Of a stretch of DNA of 64,000 nucleotides, positions 25,950 to 37,200 are shown in pieces. The translations under genes and the position numbers were made by a program. Location: assembly GCF_964199755.1 (NCBI RefSeq), contig NC_133898.1, positions 128,090,224 through 128,154,223 of the forward strand, read 5' to 3'. Source of the stretch: Larus michahellis. Its lineage: Eukaryota > Chordata > Aves > Charadriiformes > Laridae. Positions within the stretch are counted from its first letter, which is position 1. Each line of letters begins with the position of its first letter. The notes beneath the pieces were generated by a model, which saw nothing but the letters and a program-made list of their open reading frames with translations, had not been told where the DNA came from and searched no databases.

Positions 25950-26520
25950 TCATAGAATCATAGAACATGTTGGGTTGGAAGGGACCTTTAAAGGCCATCT
26001 AGTCCAACCCCCTGCAGTGAGCAGGGACATCTTCAACTAGATCAGGTTGCTCAGAGCCTCATCCAGCCTGGCCTTGAATGTCTCCGGGGATGTGGCCTCC
26101 ACCACCTCTCTGGGCAACCTGGGCCAGGGTCTCCCCACCCTCACTGTAAAGAACTTCTTCCTAATGTCTAATCTAAACCCACCCTGCTCTAGTTTAAACC
26201 ATTGCCCCTCGTCCTGTTGCTACATGCCCTTGCAAACAGCCCCTCCCCAGCTTTCTTTTAGGCCCCCTTCAGGTACTGGAAGGGGCTTTAAGGTCTCCCT
26301 GGAGCCTTCTCTTCTCCAGGCTGAACAACCCCAACTCTCTCAGCCTGTCCTCATAGCAGAGGGGCTCCAGTGCTCTCATCATCTTTGTGGCCTCCTCTGG
26401 ATCCACTCCAACAGGTCCATGTCCTTCTTGTGCTGAGGGCTCCAGAGCTGGACGCAGTACTCCAGGTGGGGTCTCACGAGAGCAGAGTAGAGGGGCAGAA
26501 TCACCTCTCTTGATCTGCTG
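25950..26520 (-). mobile_element. CR1 LINE 3' fragment
   Basis: Antisense copy starting 'tcatagaatcatagaacatgttgggttgg'. The wording (ACATGTTGGGTTGG, 'cagtgagcagggacatcttcaactagatcagg') marks the same subfamily as the copy at 37268-37600 and differs from the GGTTTGGGTTGG group. Confidence 0.9.
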
Positions 26521-26759
26521 GCCCCACCTTCTCCCCCAAAGAGGGGTGAGAAAGGAAAAAAATGGATGGTCTTTCTCACTAAAGAGAATCTTTAGCATCA
26601 TTGCGGTTTAGAACAGGACTTGAAACTGGCTCTTAAGACAACTTTTCTGTGCTGTTCATACTTCTGAAAATCAGCCAAGATGGGGGGAAAAAAAGTCGGT
26701 TGACAGGGTAATCACACAGTAAAAACTTGCTGGACTTCCAGATGAAAACTTCAAAGGAC

Positions 26760-28055
26760 ACTGGCAGGATGGAGGTGGGATGGGCAGGGGATGGAGATAG
26801 GACGGAGGTGGGATGCAGGAGAGAAGCAGGCGGGATGGATGTGGGATGCAGGCAGGAGGGAGGTGGGCAGGATGGAGACAGGATAGTGGAGGGATGCAAG
26901 CAGGATGGAGGCAGTTTGGAGGAGGGAAGCAGGTGGGATGGAGGAGAAAAACTAGATGGGATGGAGGAGACTGGAGGAGGGAACCAAGAGGGATGGAGGT
27001 GGGATGGAGGCGGGATGGAGAAGGGAAGCAGGTGGGATGCAGGTGTGACTGGGGAGGGATGTAGGCAAGTTGGAGAAGGAAAGCTAGATGAGATTCAGGC
27101 GGGCTGCAGGCAGGCTGGAGGAAGGAACCAAGAGGGATGGAGGTGGGATGGAGAAGGGAAGCAGGTGGGACTGAGGAGGGATGCAGGCAGGCTGCAAGCA
27201 AGCTGCAGGCAAGCTGGAGGAGGTAATCAAGAGGGATGGAAATGGGATGCAGGTGGGATGGATGCAGGCTGGAGAAAGGAAGCAGGTGGGATTGAAGAGG
27301 GATGGAGCTGGGATGCAGGCAGGCTGGAGGAGGGAACCAAGAGGGATGGAGTCAGGATGGAGGTGGGATGCAGGCAGGCTGGAAGAAGGAACCAAGAAGG
27401 ATGCAGGTGGGATGGAGGCAGGATGGAGGTGGGATGCCGGCAAGCTGAAGGATGGAATCAAGAGGGATGCAGATGGGATAGAGGCAGGATGGAGGTGGGA
27501 TGCAGGCAGGCTAGAGGAGGGACTCAAGAGGCATGAGGAGGGAAGCAGGTGGGCTGGAGGCGGGAACCAAGAAGGATAGAGATGGGATGCAGGTGTAATG
27601 GAGGGAGGATGGAGGAGGGAAGTAGTCAGGCTGGAGGAGGGAATCAAGATGGGATGGAGGCAGGATGGAGAAGGGAAGCAGGTGGGATGTGGGTGGGGTT
27701 GAAGAGGGATGGAGGTGGGATAGAGGCAGGCTGGAGGAGGGACTCGAGAGGGATGAGGTGGGAAGCAGGCGGGCTGGAGGGAGGCTGAAGGAGGGAATCA
27801 AGAGGGATGCAGGCGGGATGGAGGCAGGATGGATTCAGGCTGGAGTAGGGATGCAGGCAGGGTGGAGGAGGGAACCAAGAGGGATGGAGGTGGGATGGAG
27901 GCAGGATGGAGAAGGGAAGCAGGTGGAATGTGGGTGGGATTGAAGAGGGATGGAGTTGGGATGCGAGTGGGACTGAGGAGGGATGGAGTCAGGCTGGAGG
28001 AGGGACTCGAGAGGGATGAGGAGCGAAGCCGGCGGGCTGGAGGCGGGCCGGGGGC
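26760..28055 (+). repeat. purine-rich minisatellite upstream of CTSB
   Basis: About 1.3 kb built from GGATG and GGAGG pentamers (GGGATGGAGGTGGGATGGAG and variants). Longer motifs recur: 'ggagaagggaagcaggtggga' near 27018, 27150, 27668 and 27909, and 'gaaccaagagggatggaggtggga' near 26974, 27124 and 27870, which suggests a higher-order unit of one to a few hundred bp. The + strand is almost entirely purine apart from scattered T and C. It runs straight into the CpG island at about 28050. Long open frames on both strands here are products of the repeat. Confidence 0.92.
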
Positions 28056-28450
28056 GGGGAGCCGGCAGGATGCAGTCACGCCGGGGGCGGGCCGGGTCCG
28101 GGATGACTCAGCCGCCGGGCGCTGCCCCTTCCGCGGCCGCCGAGGGATCGCGGGGCCGGCGGGGGCTGTGCGGGACCGTGCGGGGCGGTGAGTCCCGGGG
28201 TGGGCTGGACCGGGGCCGGCCATAAGGAGCGCAGCGGGGCCGGGTGGGGGGATGCGGGCGCTGCGGCGGGGACAGGTAAGGGACAGGGGATGCTGCGCTG
28301 CACCGCCCGGCGTGGGGCGGGGGGGGGGACACGCGGCGGGGTGTGTGGGGGGGTGAGGATGGGACACCCCCTTCCACTGCCACAGCGCGGCCGGGCAGGG
28401 ACACCCCCCACCCCCCGGCTTTGGGGCAGCGTCTCCCCGACGTCTTCCAG
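28050..28450 (+). promoter_or_regulatory. CTSB: CpG island, inferred CTSB promoter and non-coding exon 1
   Basis: A dense CpG stretch without a TATA box. It holds a TGACTCA AP-1 type site at about 28102-28108 and a strong donor, GACAG|GTAAGG, with exon end at 28275; a second donor-like GTGAGT lies near 28190. CTSB in mammals starts from a TATA-less GC-rich promoter with a non-coding first exon and a long first intron, and this is the nearest suitable island 5.9 kb upstream of the coding exon. Assignment to CTSB is inference from position and strand. Confidence 0.55.
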
Positions 28451-30331
28451 CTGCGGGTTTAGGGTGTTTTTTGGCCGTGGCGGGTCCAGGAGCATTGGCG
28501 GGTCCAGGAGGGATGCTCCTGGCGAGGTTTGTTGCGGGGAAGGGGGGGACGGAAACGGTATTTAACCCTCCGTGCGCCTCCAAAACCAGCAAACCTTCCT
28601 GCAAGGGGCAGAGGAGGGGGAGAGGAAGCCTTGTTTTCATCATGAAGATGGAGGGGAGAAAAAAAAAAAAAAACAAACCCATATTTCGTCAGCTGACGGT
28701 AAGGAGGTGGGTTTGGCACCCGCCGAAGGGCTGCTGGGAACATCCCGTGATGCTCGGCCGAGCATGGGTCTGGCATCACTTCCCTGGGTCTGGCACTCGG
28801 ACCCCGGCGTGGAGATGGAGCTGGATAGAAGCTGCCTCGCATCATTCTGGTGTGCCATATACCTGTCATCCCTCTATCGCGCTCTCAGGGCTGGGCTGCG
28901 GGCGTGATACGGCGAAGGTCGCTCCCTTCTTGTCTTTCCTTCCAGGTTGCAAAGTTGAGGGCGAGGAATTTCCATAGCGCAGGGTGCCTGCGGCGGCGGC
29001 GGCTGAGGTCTTGTGCAAGACTCTGGTTTATGGTGCGGTCTGTAAGAGCAAAGGGGGAAAAAAAAAAAAAACAACAAAACAAAATTAAAATCAGTGCAGC
29101 TCCATTGTGGGGGAATCTTGCGCTTTCTGTGAATGCAAGCTGTAGGGGCAAGTGTTGCAACTTGTCTCCAGGTGTGTTTATTTTGCCTAAGCTGTGCTAA
29201 TGGCATGGCTTTCCTGGAAAGGAAGGGATGCCGGAAAGAGTGGCTCGTGTTTACTTCTTACTGTTTTTTTTTAAAAAGACCAAAAAAGTCAAGCTTTGAT
29301 AATGCAGTAATGGCCGTAATGAAGTCAGCAGGCCATGAGGTTAGGGCACCCAAGCTAACCTGGCGGGCGCAGCAAGCTCAGCTGGATCCCTTTGTTTATA
29401 CGCCGGCTTTATTGTGGCTGAGAGTCATGCACAAACCCTGGCAGCCAGAACAAAGGACAAAGCTCCGCTTGGGTAAAGGGCAGCTTCGCAGGAGGAGGAC
29501 ACATGACTTGGGCTTTGCTGAGCACCTCTCCCCCCTGAGGCGTGGGGGAGTGTTTTAGCTGTGGGGGTGGAACGGCTTTTATCTTCCTCAAACCCTTGGA
29601 AAAGGGGGTGTGGGTGCCTCTGTCTGTGCCTGGAGGGGTTTGGCCCAGACAGCGGAGGAGCTGAGAGGTGCTCCAGGGCTAGGACTTATCTCCTGGCCTG
29701 ACCTGCCTGAGCTGAGTCATGTGAGCCAGGCTTGGAATAGCCTTTTTGCGGGGTTTTATTGACTGCAGAGAAATGCCCAGTTAAGCGGGACTCATGGGTT
29801 TTGATTTCTGGGGTGGTGTGGAGAAGACCTTCATGGGAAGGCTCTGCAGAGGGGTTTGCTGTGGCAGGCACTGTGTGTCTCCATCGGCTGCTGGGAGGAG
29901 GCTGTGGGATCCTGCTGATCTCTGGAATAACGTGGTCCAAACAGTCGGAACTGGGGAAAGCAGTCAGGGAAGCGCCTCTGGCTCCAAGATCTCCTGGTGA
30001 GGAGGGGTGGAGAAGGCACCTGGGTGATGTCCCCTCCTCCTTGGCTCGCTGCCTGCAGCGCAGAGGGACTGCGGGTGGGTGGTGCAGCAGCAGCCGCAGC
30101 CATCTCGCTTCAGATGCTCCTCTGCCCTCGCACGCTGCAGCGAGCAGCTCGTGTGGGAGAGCCTTCGGCCTCGCTGCTTCCTGCTCGCTGGCTGGGAGCC
30201 AGGGCTCAAGGGAGCCCAAATTTCCTCTTTTTAAGCAGCCAGCTGGCTGACTTGTGAGAGTCCTGACCAGGGTCAGGTGTGCTGGTGGGTAACAGCTTTC
30301 CGGAGTTGTTTCATGCTCATCCTTCAAGAGG

Positions 30332-30437
30332 TTGAGCAACCTGGTCCAGTGGGAGGTGCTCCCCCATCCCCCTTGGCAGGGGGGTCGGAACTAGATGAGC
30401 TTTAAGGTCCCTTCCCACCTAAACCATTCTATGATGT
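30332..30437 (+). mobile_element. CR1 LINE 3' fragment
   Basis: Short sense tail from 'gagcaacctggtccagtgggagg' to 'accattctatgatg'. Confidence 0.85.
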
Positions 30438-31321
30438 TGCATTACCAGATATTTTGGATCCCAAAGCAGGGGGCAGGGGATTTGTCCTCAGCTCCCAGGT
30501 CCGTAGCCCAAGAGGATGTGGAACAGCTCGGGGGGGGCGGTGGGGGGCTCTTTGCAAGCCCCAAACGCCCTCCTGCCATCTGCAGAATATGCCAGGGTGA
30601 AGCTGCTGTGTCTTAAGGAGTCCCAGAGCCAAGCTTTGCTTCCGTTTCCCAGCTCATAAGCTGTGGTGGGATGTGGGCTGTGAAGACAGCCTTTGCCAGG
30701 GTTGTCCTGAAGCTGTGGGGCACCATGGAGACCTGGGGGGGGGGCGTGAAAAGGGAAGGGGTGTCCTGGGCTTGCTGGAGAATCTCCTCTGGCCTGATCA
30801 CCCTGCAGAAAGAAGAGCATGTTACCCGTCGGGTGCAGCAGCTGTTTTGCAAGTTTGGTTTTGGTGTTGCTGTTTTGGTGGTGTTTTAAAACAGCTGGGG
30901 GGGTTTAGGGGTGGGGGGAAGCGTGTGCGGAGGAGATAGCGTTATCGCTTCCCCCACCACCCCTGCCACGGGAAGTGTCTCACCGCTCGTATCTGCGGGG
31001 CGAGAGGCGGGGGGTGATGGTGGAAACCAGCAGCTTGCCGTGGGGTCGGCGGGTCTCCGGCTGCTCGTGACTTGCTGGCGGTGGAAATACATCCAGCGCG
31101 TCCCGTGCCTGCGCTCGCTCTATACATAGACCTGCTGTGCATGGGGCTAAAGCCGGGAGCAGAGGCGAGGCGGCGGTGGAGCGCGGGGGCGGGTAGGGAG
31201 GAAGAAATCACATGAGCTCGAGGGTTTCCCCTTCCTTCTCCACCCAGGCCTTGGGATATTCCGTGCCGTCCAGCTGAGGATATCAGCTCCCCCTCCCCAA
31301 ACTTCGTGCCCACAGGAGTCT

Positions 31322-31680
31322 TCAGAGCATGGTTTGGGTGGGAAGGGACCTTTAAAGGCCATCTAGTCCAACCCTCCCCTACATCTCCCACCAGACCAGG
31401 TTGCTCCAAGCCCCGTCCAACCTCCCCTGGAATGTTTCCAGGGATGGGGCAGTCCCAGCTTCCCTGGGCAACCTGGGCCAGGGGCTCACCACCCTCACAG
31501 CAAAGAATTTCTTCACAGTATCTCCTCTAAATCTCCCCTCTTTCCCCTTGTCCCATGGCTCCCCTCCCTGCTCCAGAGTCCCTCCCCAGCTTTCCTGGAG
31601 CCCCTTTAGGGACTGGAAAGGTCTCTAAGGTCTCCCCAAAGCCTTCTCTTCTCCAGGCTGAACCCCCCCAACTCTCCCAT
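31322..31680 (-). mobile_element. CR1 LINE 3' fragment
   Basis: Antisense copy from 'gcatggtttgggtgggaagggacc' to 'ccaggctgaacccccccaactctc'. It is followed by a G-rich run (GGGGGGGTGGGGGGG) at about 31685-31700. Confidence 0.9.
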
Positions 31681-32221
31681 GGCCGGGGGGGGTGGGGGGG
31701 TTCATGCCCCTGGGAGACTTGGCAAGAAGTTTCTTTGCTGAAATGACCCACTGGCTCCCCGCTATTTGGGTTGCGCTGGGTGATGTCTTGCTGCTTCTGC
31801 TGGGCTTGCTGGCCGTGGGCCACCTCGTGGGGGTGGCTGCAGTGCAGCAGAGCTTAAAACAGGAGCGTTTGTCGGAGGGGAAACCACCTGGTATCTTTTT
31901 TCAGTTTGGTTTCGGGTTGCCGGGAGCTCGCAGCCTGCAGCCGGTGTGGTCTGGTAACCGGAGGAGGTGAGATGTCCCGTGTCTGTCCATCAAGAGCCCC
32001 GTGCGAGCGGTTGTGTCGATGTGGGAGGCTTTGCGGGGCGGGTTGCAGCGTGTCAGCAAAGTTAGAGGCATCCTGCTGAAAACAAATGTGTATCAGGTAG
32101 CTTCTGGCCTCAAAACTGCTGCAGAAAATATAAAGTTGACTGCAGGAAGTACAGAGGTTTGTGGTTAAAAAAAAAAAATATTTTTCATTAGAAAAGGTAC
32201 TTCAGCTCAGGCTTCTTAGAG

Positions 32222-32295
32222 CCATGGAATGGTTTGGGTTGGAAGGGACCTTAAAGGTCATCTAGTTCCAACCCTCCTGCCATGGCCAGGGACAC
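32222..32295 (-). mobile_element. CR1 LINE 3' fragment, left half of a split copy
   Basis: Antisense CR1 3' end running from 'catggaatggtttgggttgg' to 'ggccagggacac', where it breaks off in mid-consensus. Its continuation is at 32468-32520, on the far side of an inserted CR1. Confidence 0.85.
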
Positions 32296-32467
32296 TGGCC
32301 CAGGTTGCCCAGAGAAGCTGTGGCTGCCCCATCCCTGGAGGGGTTCAAGGCCAGGTTGGACGGGGCTTGGAGCAACCTGGTCTGGTGGGAGGTGTCCCTG
32401 CCCAGGGCAGAGGGGTGGAACTGGGTGGGCTTTGAAGGTCCCTTCCAACCCAAACCATTCTATGATA
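32296..32467 (+). mobile_element. CR1 LINE 3' fragment inserted into another CR1
   Basis: Sense CR1 from 'tggcccaggttgcccagagaagc' to 'ccattctatgata'. It separates two halves of an antisense CR1, so it inserted later. Confidence 0.85.
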
Positions 32468-32520
32468 CCTTTCACTAGACCAGGTTGCTCAAAGCCCCAT
32501 CCGACCTGGTCTTCCAATGG
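32468..32520 (-). mobile_element. CR1 LINE fragment, right half of a split copy
   Basis: 'cctttcactagaccaggttgctcaaagccccatcc' continues the antisense consensus interrupted at 32295. Confidence 0.75.
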
Positions 32521-32829
32521 CCACGTTGAAGGGGCATAAGGCAGAAAACCACACCAGCCTTAGAAACGGGTATTTGTTTTACTGGGCGTAACCTCCTTCC
32601 TGCTGTGCAAGCAAGGGAGCACGGCGGGAACACCAGCAATGCCAGCGAGTCCCTTGCCTGCGAGAAACTCCTAAGCAAGCAAAAACGCATGGAACCCCTT
32701 CAGAAAGGGGAGATTTCGGGGTAGGAGGACGCACGTGCTGCTGGAACTCAACTAGCTGTTGGGCTGAGCATCCCGCTGGAAGCACGGGGGGTGGGAAGAA
32801 GAATAAATAAATGGTGTAAGGAGGAGGGG

Positions 32830-32863
32830 GAAAGAAAGTAAGAAAGAAAGAAAGAAAGAAAAG
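32830..32863 (+). repeat. (GAAA)n microsatellite
   Basis: About eight GAAA units with one GTAA interruption, in inferred CTSB intron 1. Confidence 0.9.
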
Positions 32864-34213
32864 CCCCTTTCTACAGTTAGCTGCAGCCGCCTGGGCTTGT
32901 CGCTGGCAGAAAGTAGGGCACTCCTGCTGGGTTTTCTTTCTCTGGAAAACTTGGCGGCGAGTGGGTGGAGGCGGCCTGCATGGAAATGTGTGTGTGTCTC
33001 CCCATCCCCATCGCCTGCCCAGGGAGCTCTGCCGCCGCTGGCAAGAGCTGCGCGTCCGGCTGCTCGGGCGTATTTGCCCAGAAGGGTTTAAAGCCCAGGC
33101 TCGCAAAGGTGATTACAACCTCAGCTCGTTGAGATGAGTAGGAATTAAAGCCTGAATATCTCCGCTGTTCAGGCTGCCGTGGCATATCCGAGGTCTTGGG
33201 TTGCTCACCAGGCTTTTGGTGGTCATCGGGGTGGATGTGGTGTTGGTGGAAGGAGAGCTGTGAGGTTTTGGAGGAGGAGGAGGAGGGTGCTCTGGTGTGT
33301 TTGCAGAGGTTGAGCCGCTCGTGGCCTGTCTGAGTCAGGCGTGGGGACGCGGAGCAAGCGGTGGCTGCTGGCATTGGGGGTTAAGTTGGAGTCGGGCAAT
33401 TTAACGTGAATTAGGCTCAAGGAGGCGGGAGAGCAGAGAAACCAGCGAGCCCTGGAGCATCTTTGGGCTGGGTGATGCTTGTGAGGCTGTGGTCCACTCT
33501 TGCCATGCTCCTGGATTTCCCCTGCCTCTCTGTTCCCCAAATCGGGACTTTCCTGGTGCCCAGCACCAAGGAATGTGGTTTCACAACCTCCCTCATGAAA
33601 AGCCCTGGTGGCAGCTCGGGTGCATGCGGACCCCCCTCTGCATGGGCAGGGGGTCACCACCCCAGGGCTGTGACCCCAATCAGGGCCCTCAGGGCAATGG
33701 GCTGGCCAGAAACGAGGACGTAAAGTCCAAAAATGGGATTTGGAGTGATATCTTCAAAGGGAAGTGCGCTGTACTTAGGGCAGGGGCTAGCAAGTCCCTG
33801 GGGCTGCAGTTCGCCGTGGAGGTGGGGTTTTGCTTATTCCTTCTCCTAGTCCTTATTCTCCATTTTTCATGGAAGTAAACACAGCTTTTAATACCCTCCA
33901 AATCCCTTGGATCTGCTTCAAAAGGTATTTTCCTGCTGCCCCTAATCCTGCAGTGGTCGACAAACAGGGTTGCCTTGTCTGGTTTCTTCTGAGCTGCAGG
34001 AGGGGGGTTGTTAGTCCGCTCCTGCGTCTCTCCTGACCTTTGGGGTAAATCGGGATTGGGAGGGACTTGGTGTAGCCACGTGTTTTATCCTCCCACGTGT
34101 TGCTGCGATGGTCCTTCTGCCAAGCCCTCGCTTGTGGTCCAAGCCTGCCATGGGAAGGTTTCCAATGATGCCCATATCTGGCTGCAGGTGGAGTGTCCCG
34201 TTCTCTAGCCAAG

Positions 34214-37200
34214 ATGTGGACGTCCGTGGCCATCCTGTGTGTCCTGGTGGCCTTCGCCAATGCTCGCAGCATTCCTTACTACCCTCCTCTCTCCACCGAC
34301 TTGGTCAACCACATAAACAAGCTCAACACCACCTGGAAGGTGAGTACCAGGTTGGGTTTTGCGGGTTTTTTTTGGTGCATTGCTCAACAGTCTTTGTAGG
34401 AGTCAATAGCTAAGCTTTGGGAGCCTCACCACAATGGTTGCATCAAACCAGCCTTGGTCCCAGTTGACTTCTCAACTACTTGAAAGGCCATTGTAGAGAG
34501 GTTGGTGCTGGTCTCTTCTCCCAGGTAATTAGCGATAGAACAAGAGGGAATGGGTTCAAGCTGCAGCAGGGTAGGTTTAGGCTGGACATTAGGAAAAACT
34601 TCTTCCCAGAAAGAGTGGTGAGACACTGGAATAGGCTGCCCAGGGAGGTGGTGGAGTCACCATGCCTGAATGTGTTTGAGACTTGTTTAGATGTGGTGTT
34701 AGGGGATATGTTGTAGGGGAGAACTTTGTAGAGTGGAGTTGATGGTTGGACTCGATGATCCCAAGGGTCTTTTCCAACCTAAATGATTCCATGATTCTAT
34801 GAGTTGATGCTGTCAGGGATTCCTGCGGTGATGGTAACTGTGCAGCTTCTCCTCTTTGGAGCACAGCACTGATGAATTTGTAGAGTAGGAGGAAACTGTA
34901 GGAAGCTGGAAACAAGCAGCAAGTGTCAAGCTGTATCGGTGACCTCCTTGGCCAGGCCGCTGTGGCCAAAGCCTAGAGTTGGATCGTAGCTTACTGGTCA
35001 TGATGGAAGGGGCTGTGTTCTGTGTCTATAGGTAGCTTGGCTCTTGGCCCCTGGGTTTTATAGCAAATGTCAGACCCTGGTTGGGTGTGAGGGAGATCTG
35101 GAGCACCAGGCTGGTCCCAGCAATGCACGTGGTGGCCATGAAGAGTCATGTCCCATTTTTCTGTGTCTCTTCCCAGGCAGGGCACAACTTCCACAATGCT
35201 GACATGAGCTATGTGAAGAAGCTCTGTGGCACCTTCCTGGGTGGGCCCAAGCTCCCCGAGAGGTGAGTGCTGGGAGAAGATGAGGGTCCTGAAAAAGCTT
35301 GTGTGGATGCTCCTGGTGTGTCTGGAGTGGGTGAGGGTCTCCCCAGAAGGCTGTGAGCAGGTTTCCCCTGGGTGCAGCGTGGTGGACATCTTGCATGGAA
35401 TTAAGCATGATGGTGGGGGAAACAGCCATCCTCTGTCCTGCCAGATGCTTGACCATTCGCGTAACTTGTACTCCTTGAAACTTAAAACACTGGAGTAACT
35501 GCTGACCTGGTGTGAGGACTTTCAGTATTTATTCTCCTTCAGTAAGCAAACAACAAGAGCGCCTGTCCTCCAGGTCGTCTTCAGAGGAGGTTGGAGAGTC
35601 CTGTGGTGTTCCTGTAATGAGACTTCCTTCTTCTCGCTTGCAGGGTGGATTTTGCTGCAGACATGGAGCTGCCCGATAACTTTGACTCACGGACTCAGTG
35701 GCCTAACTGTCCTACCATCAATGAGATAAGAGACCAGGGCTCTTGCGGCTCTTGCTGGGTAAGAGCATGGACGGTTTAAGGTTGTGTCGATCCAGAGTCT
35801 GCTGGACAAAAACCCATGCTGTTGAGTTTGCTGCTGAACTGCATAAATGGGGGGACGTGGAGGATCCTGCAGTATCTGAGCTTCTTGATGGGCTTCTCCC
35901 AGCAAAGCTCATGCTTGCTGCACTCATGAGAAGGTTTCTCTCCCATGGCCAGCTCTAATGCTTTTCCCTTGGGTTTTGGGGGCTGCCCACAGGCTTTCGG
36001 CGCTGTAGAAGCGATTTCGGACAGGATCTGCGTTCACACGAACGCCAAGGTGAGCGTGGAGGTCTCAGCGGAGGACTTGCTGTCGTGCTGCGGCTTCGAG
36101 TGTGGCATGGGGTGAGCTGCTCTTGGTTCTTGGGCACTTAAAAGGTGGGTGGGAGGAGCAGGGACACAACCTGAAGATGCTGATCGTTTCAGCCCTGTCT
36201 TCCTAGTCTCCCTGGAGAGCAGGAAGCCCCACCGGTGCTTTGTGCTGTAGATGATGGAGTTAGGTGGGAATGTAAAGGTGACAGCATGGACTGAAGGTCC
36301 CTCAGGGCCACATGCTGCCTCCAGTAGGATGATGATGGGTGGTGGAGGGGAGGGCAAGCACATAGCGATGCTTTCCCATACAGAGTTGACAGTCCCTGAG
36401 CCAAAGGATCTTTTAATAGCCCCAAAGCCTTGGTTTTCAGGCACAAGCCTTTTGCCTGTGGCTTTTGCGGTTGTTGAGAGCAGGGTGAGGAGTTGGGTCT
36501 CCAGGTTGTGTGGCTTCTGCTGCTCCTGGTGGCAGAAGCTGAGCGGGGACCTGGCAAGGAGGCACCACTGCTTTGGGATTTGGAGGCATGGGTGCTCTTA
36601 GCTCCTTCTTGCCTTGAGGCTTTGGTGTCTTGAAGCCTAGAAATCCTGGGGAAGGCAGGGACAGACTTAAAAAGGTTCAACGTGCTGAAAGCATCTCTGC
36701 AGCCGTTCCAGGCTGGCTCCATTTCCCTCACCTCCCCCCAAAAGAGGGTGTCTCTGAGTAGGCTGGAGCTGGAACTGTTGTCTCTTTCTCCAGGTGCAAT
36801 GGTGGTTACCCCTCCGGTGCCTGGAGGTACTGGACAGAGAGAGGCCTCGTGTCTGGGGGTCTCTACGATTCCCATGTGGGTAAGTTGTGGCTGTGAAAGC
36901 AGAGAGGAGCATCTCTGCTTGGTTACAGGTTCACATCCTTCAGGGTCCTTCAGCATCTTTGTGGCTGCTCCCTCCTTCAGGTCTGGGCTCAAGCACCTCT
37001 GCTGTCCCAGCTGGTTGCTCCTGTCCCCACGGTCCCTTCTGGGGACAAGGATCCCCGAGCAGCACCTAGTGGTAGGAGACCCATCCAGGAAGGGTGCACA
37101 GTAGCCAGACTTAACAAGCCCACAAGGCTTCTGCTTCCGTAGCAGGAATGAATCGGGCTGTTAATTTTATTGTTGTTGCTGGTTTTGAACTAGTTCAGTA

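Larger units (their letters stand above)
28276..34187 (+). other. inferred CTSB intron 1 and its contents
   Basis: Holds CR1 fragments at 30332-30437, 31322-31680 and 32222-32520, an A-rich run at about 28660-28674, a GAAA microsatellite at 32830-32863, and a GC-rich patch at about 30940-31200 that could be an internal regulatory element. No other recognised exon. A 75-codon frame at 31743-31970 begins with a hydrophobic segment but has no other support. Confidence 0.45.

Noticed and set aside
26727-28682. Very long open frames on both strands (up to about 290 codons)
   Set aside because: They are produced by the GGATG/GGAGG minisatellite and the GC-rich island; the translations are monotonous and lack domains.
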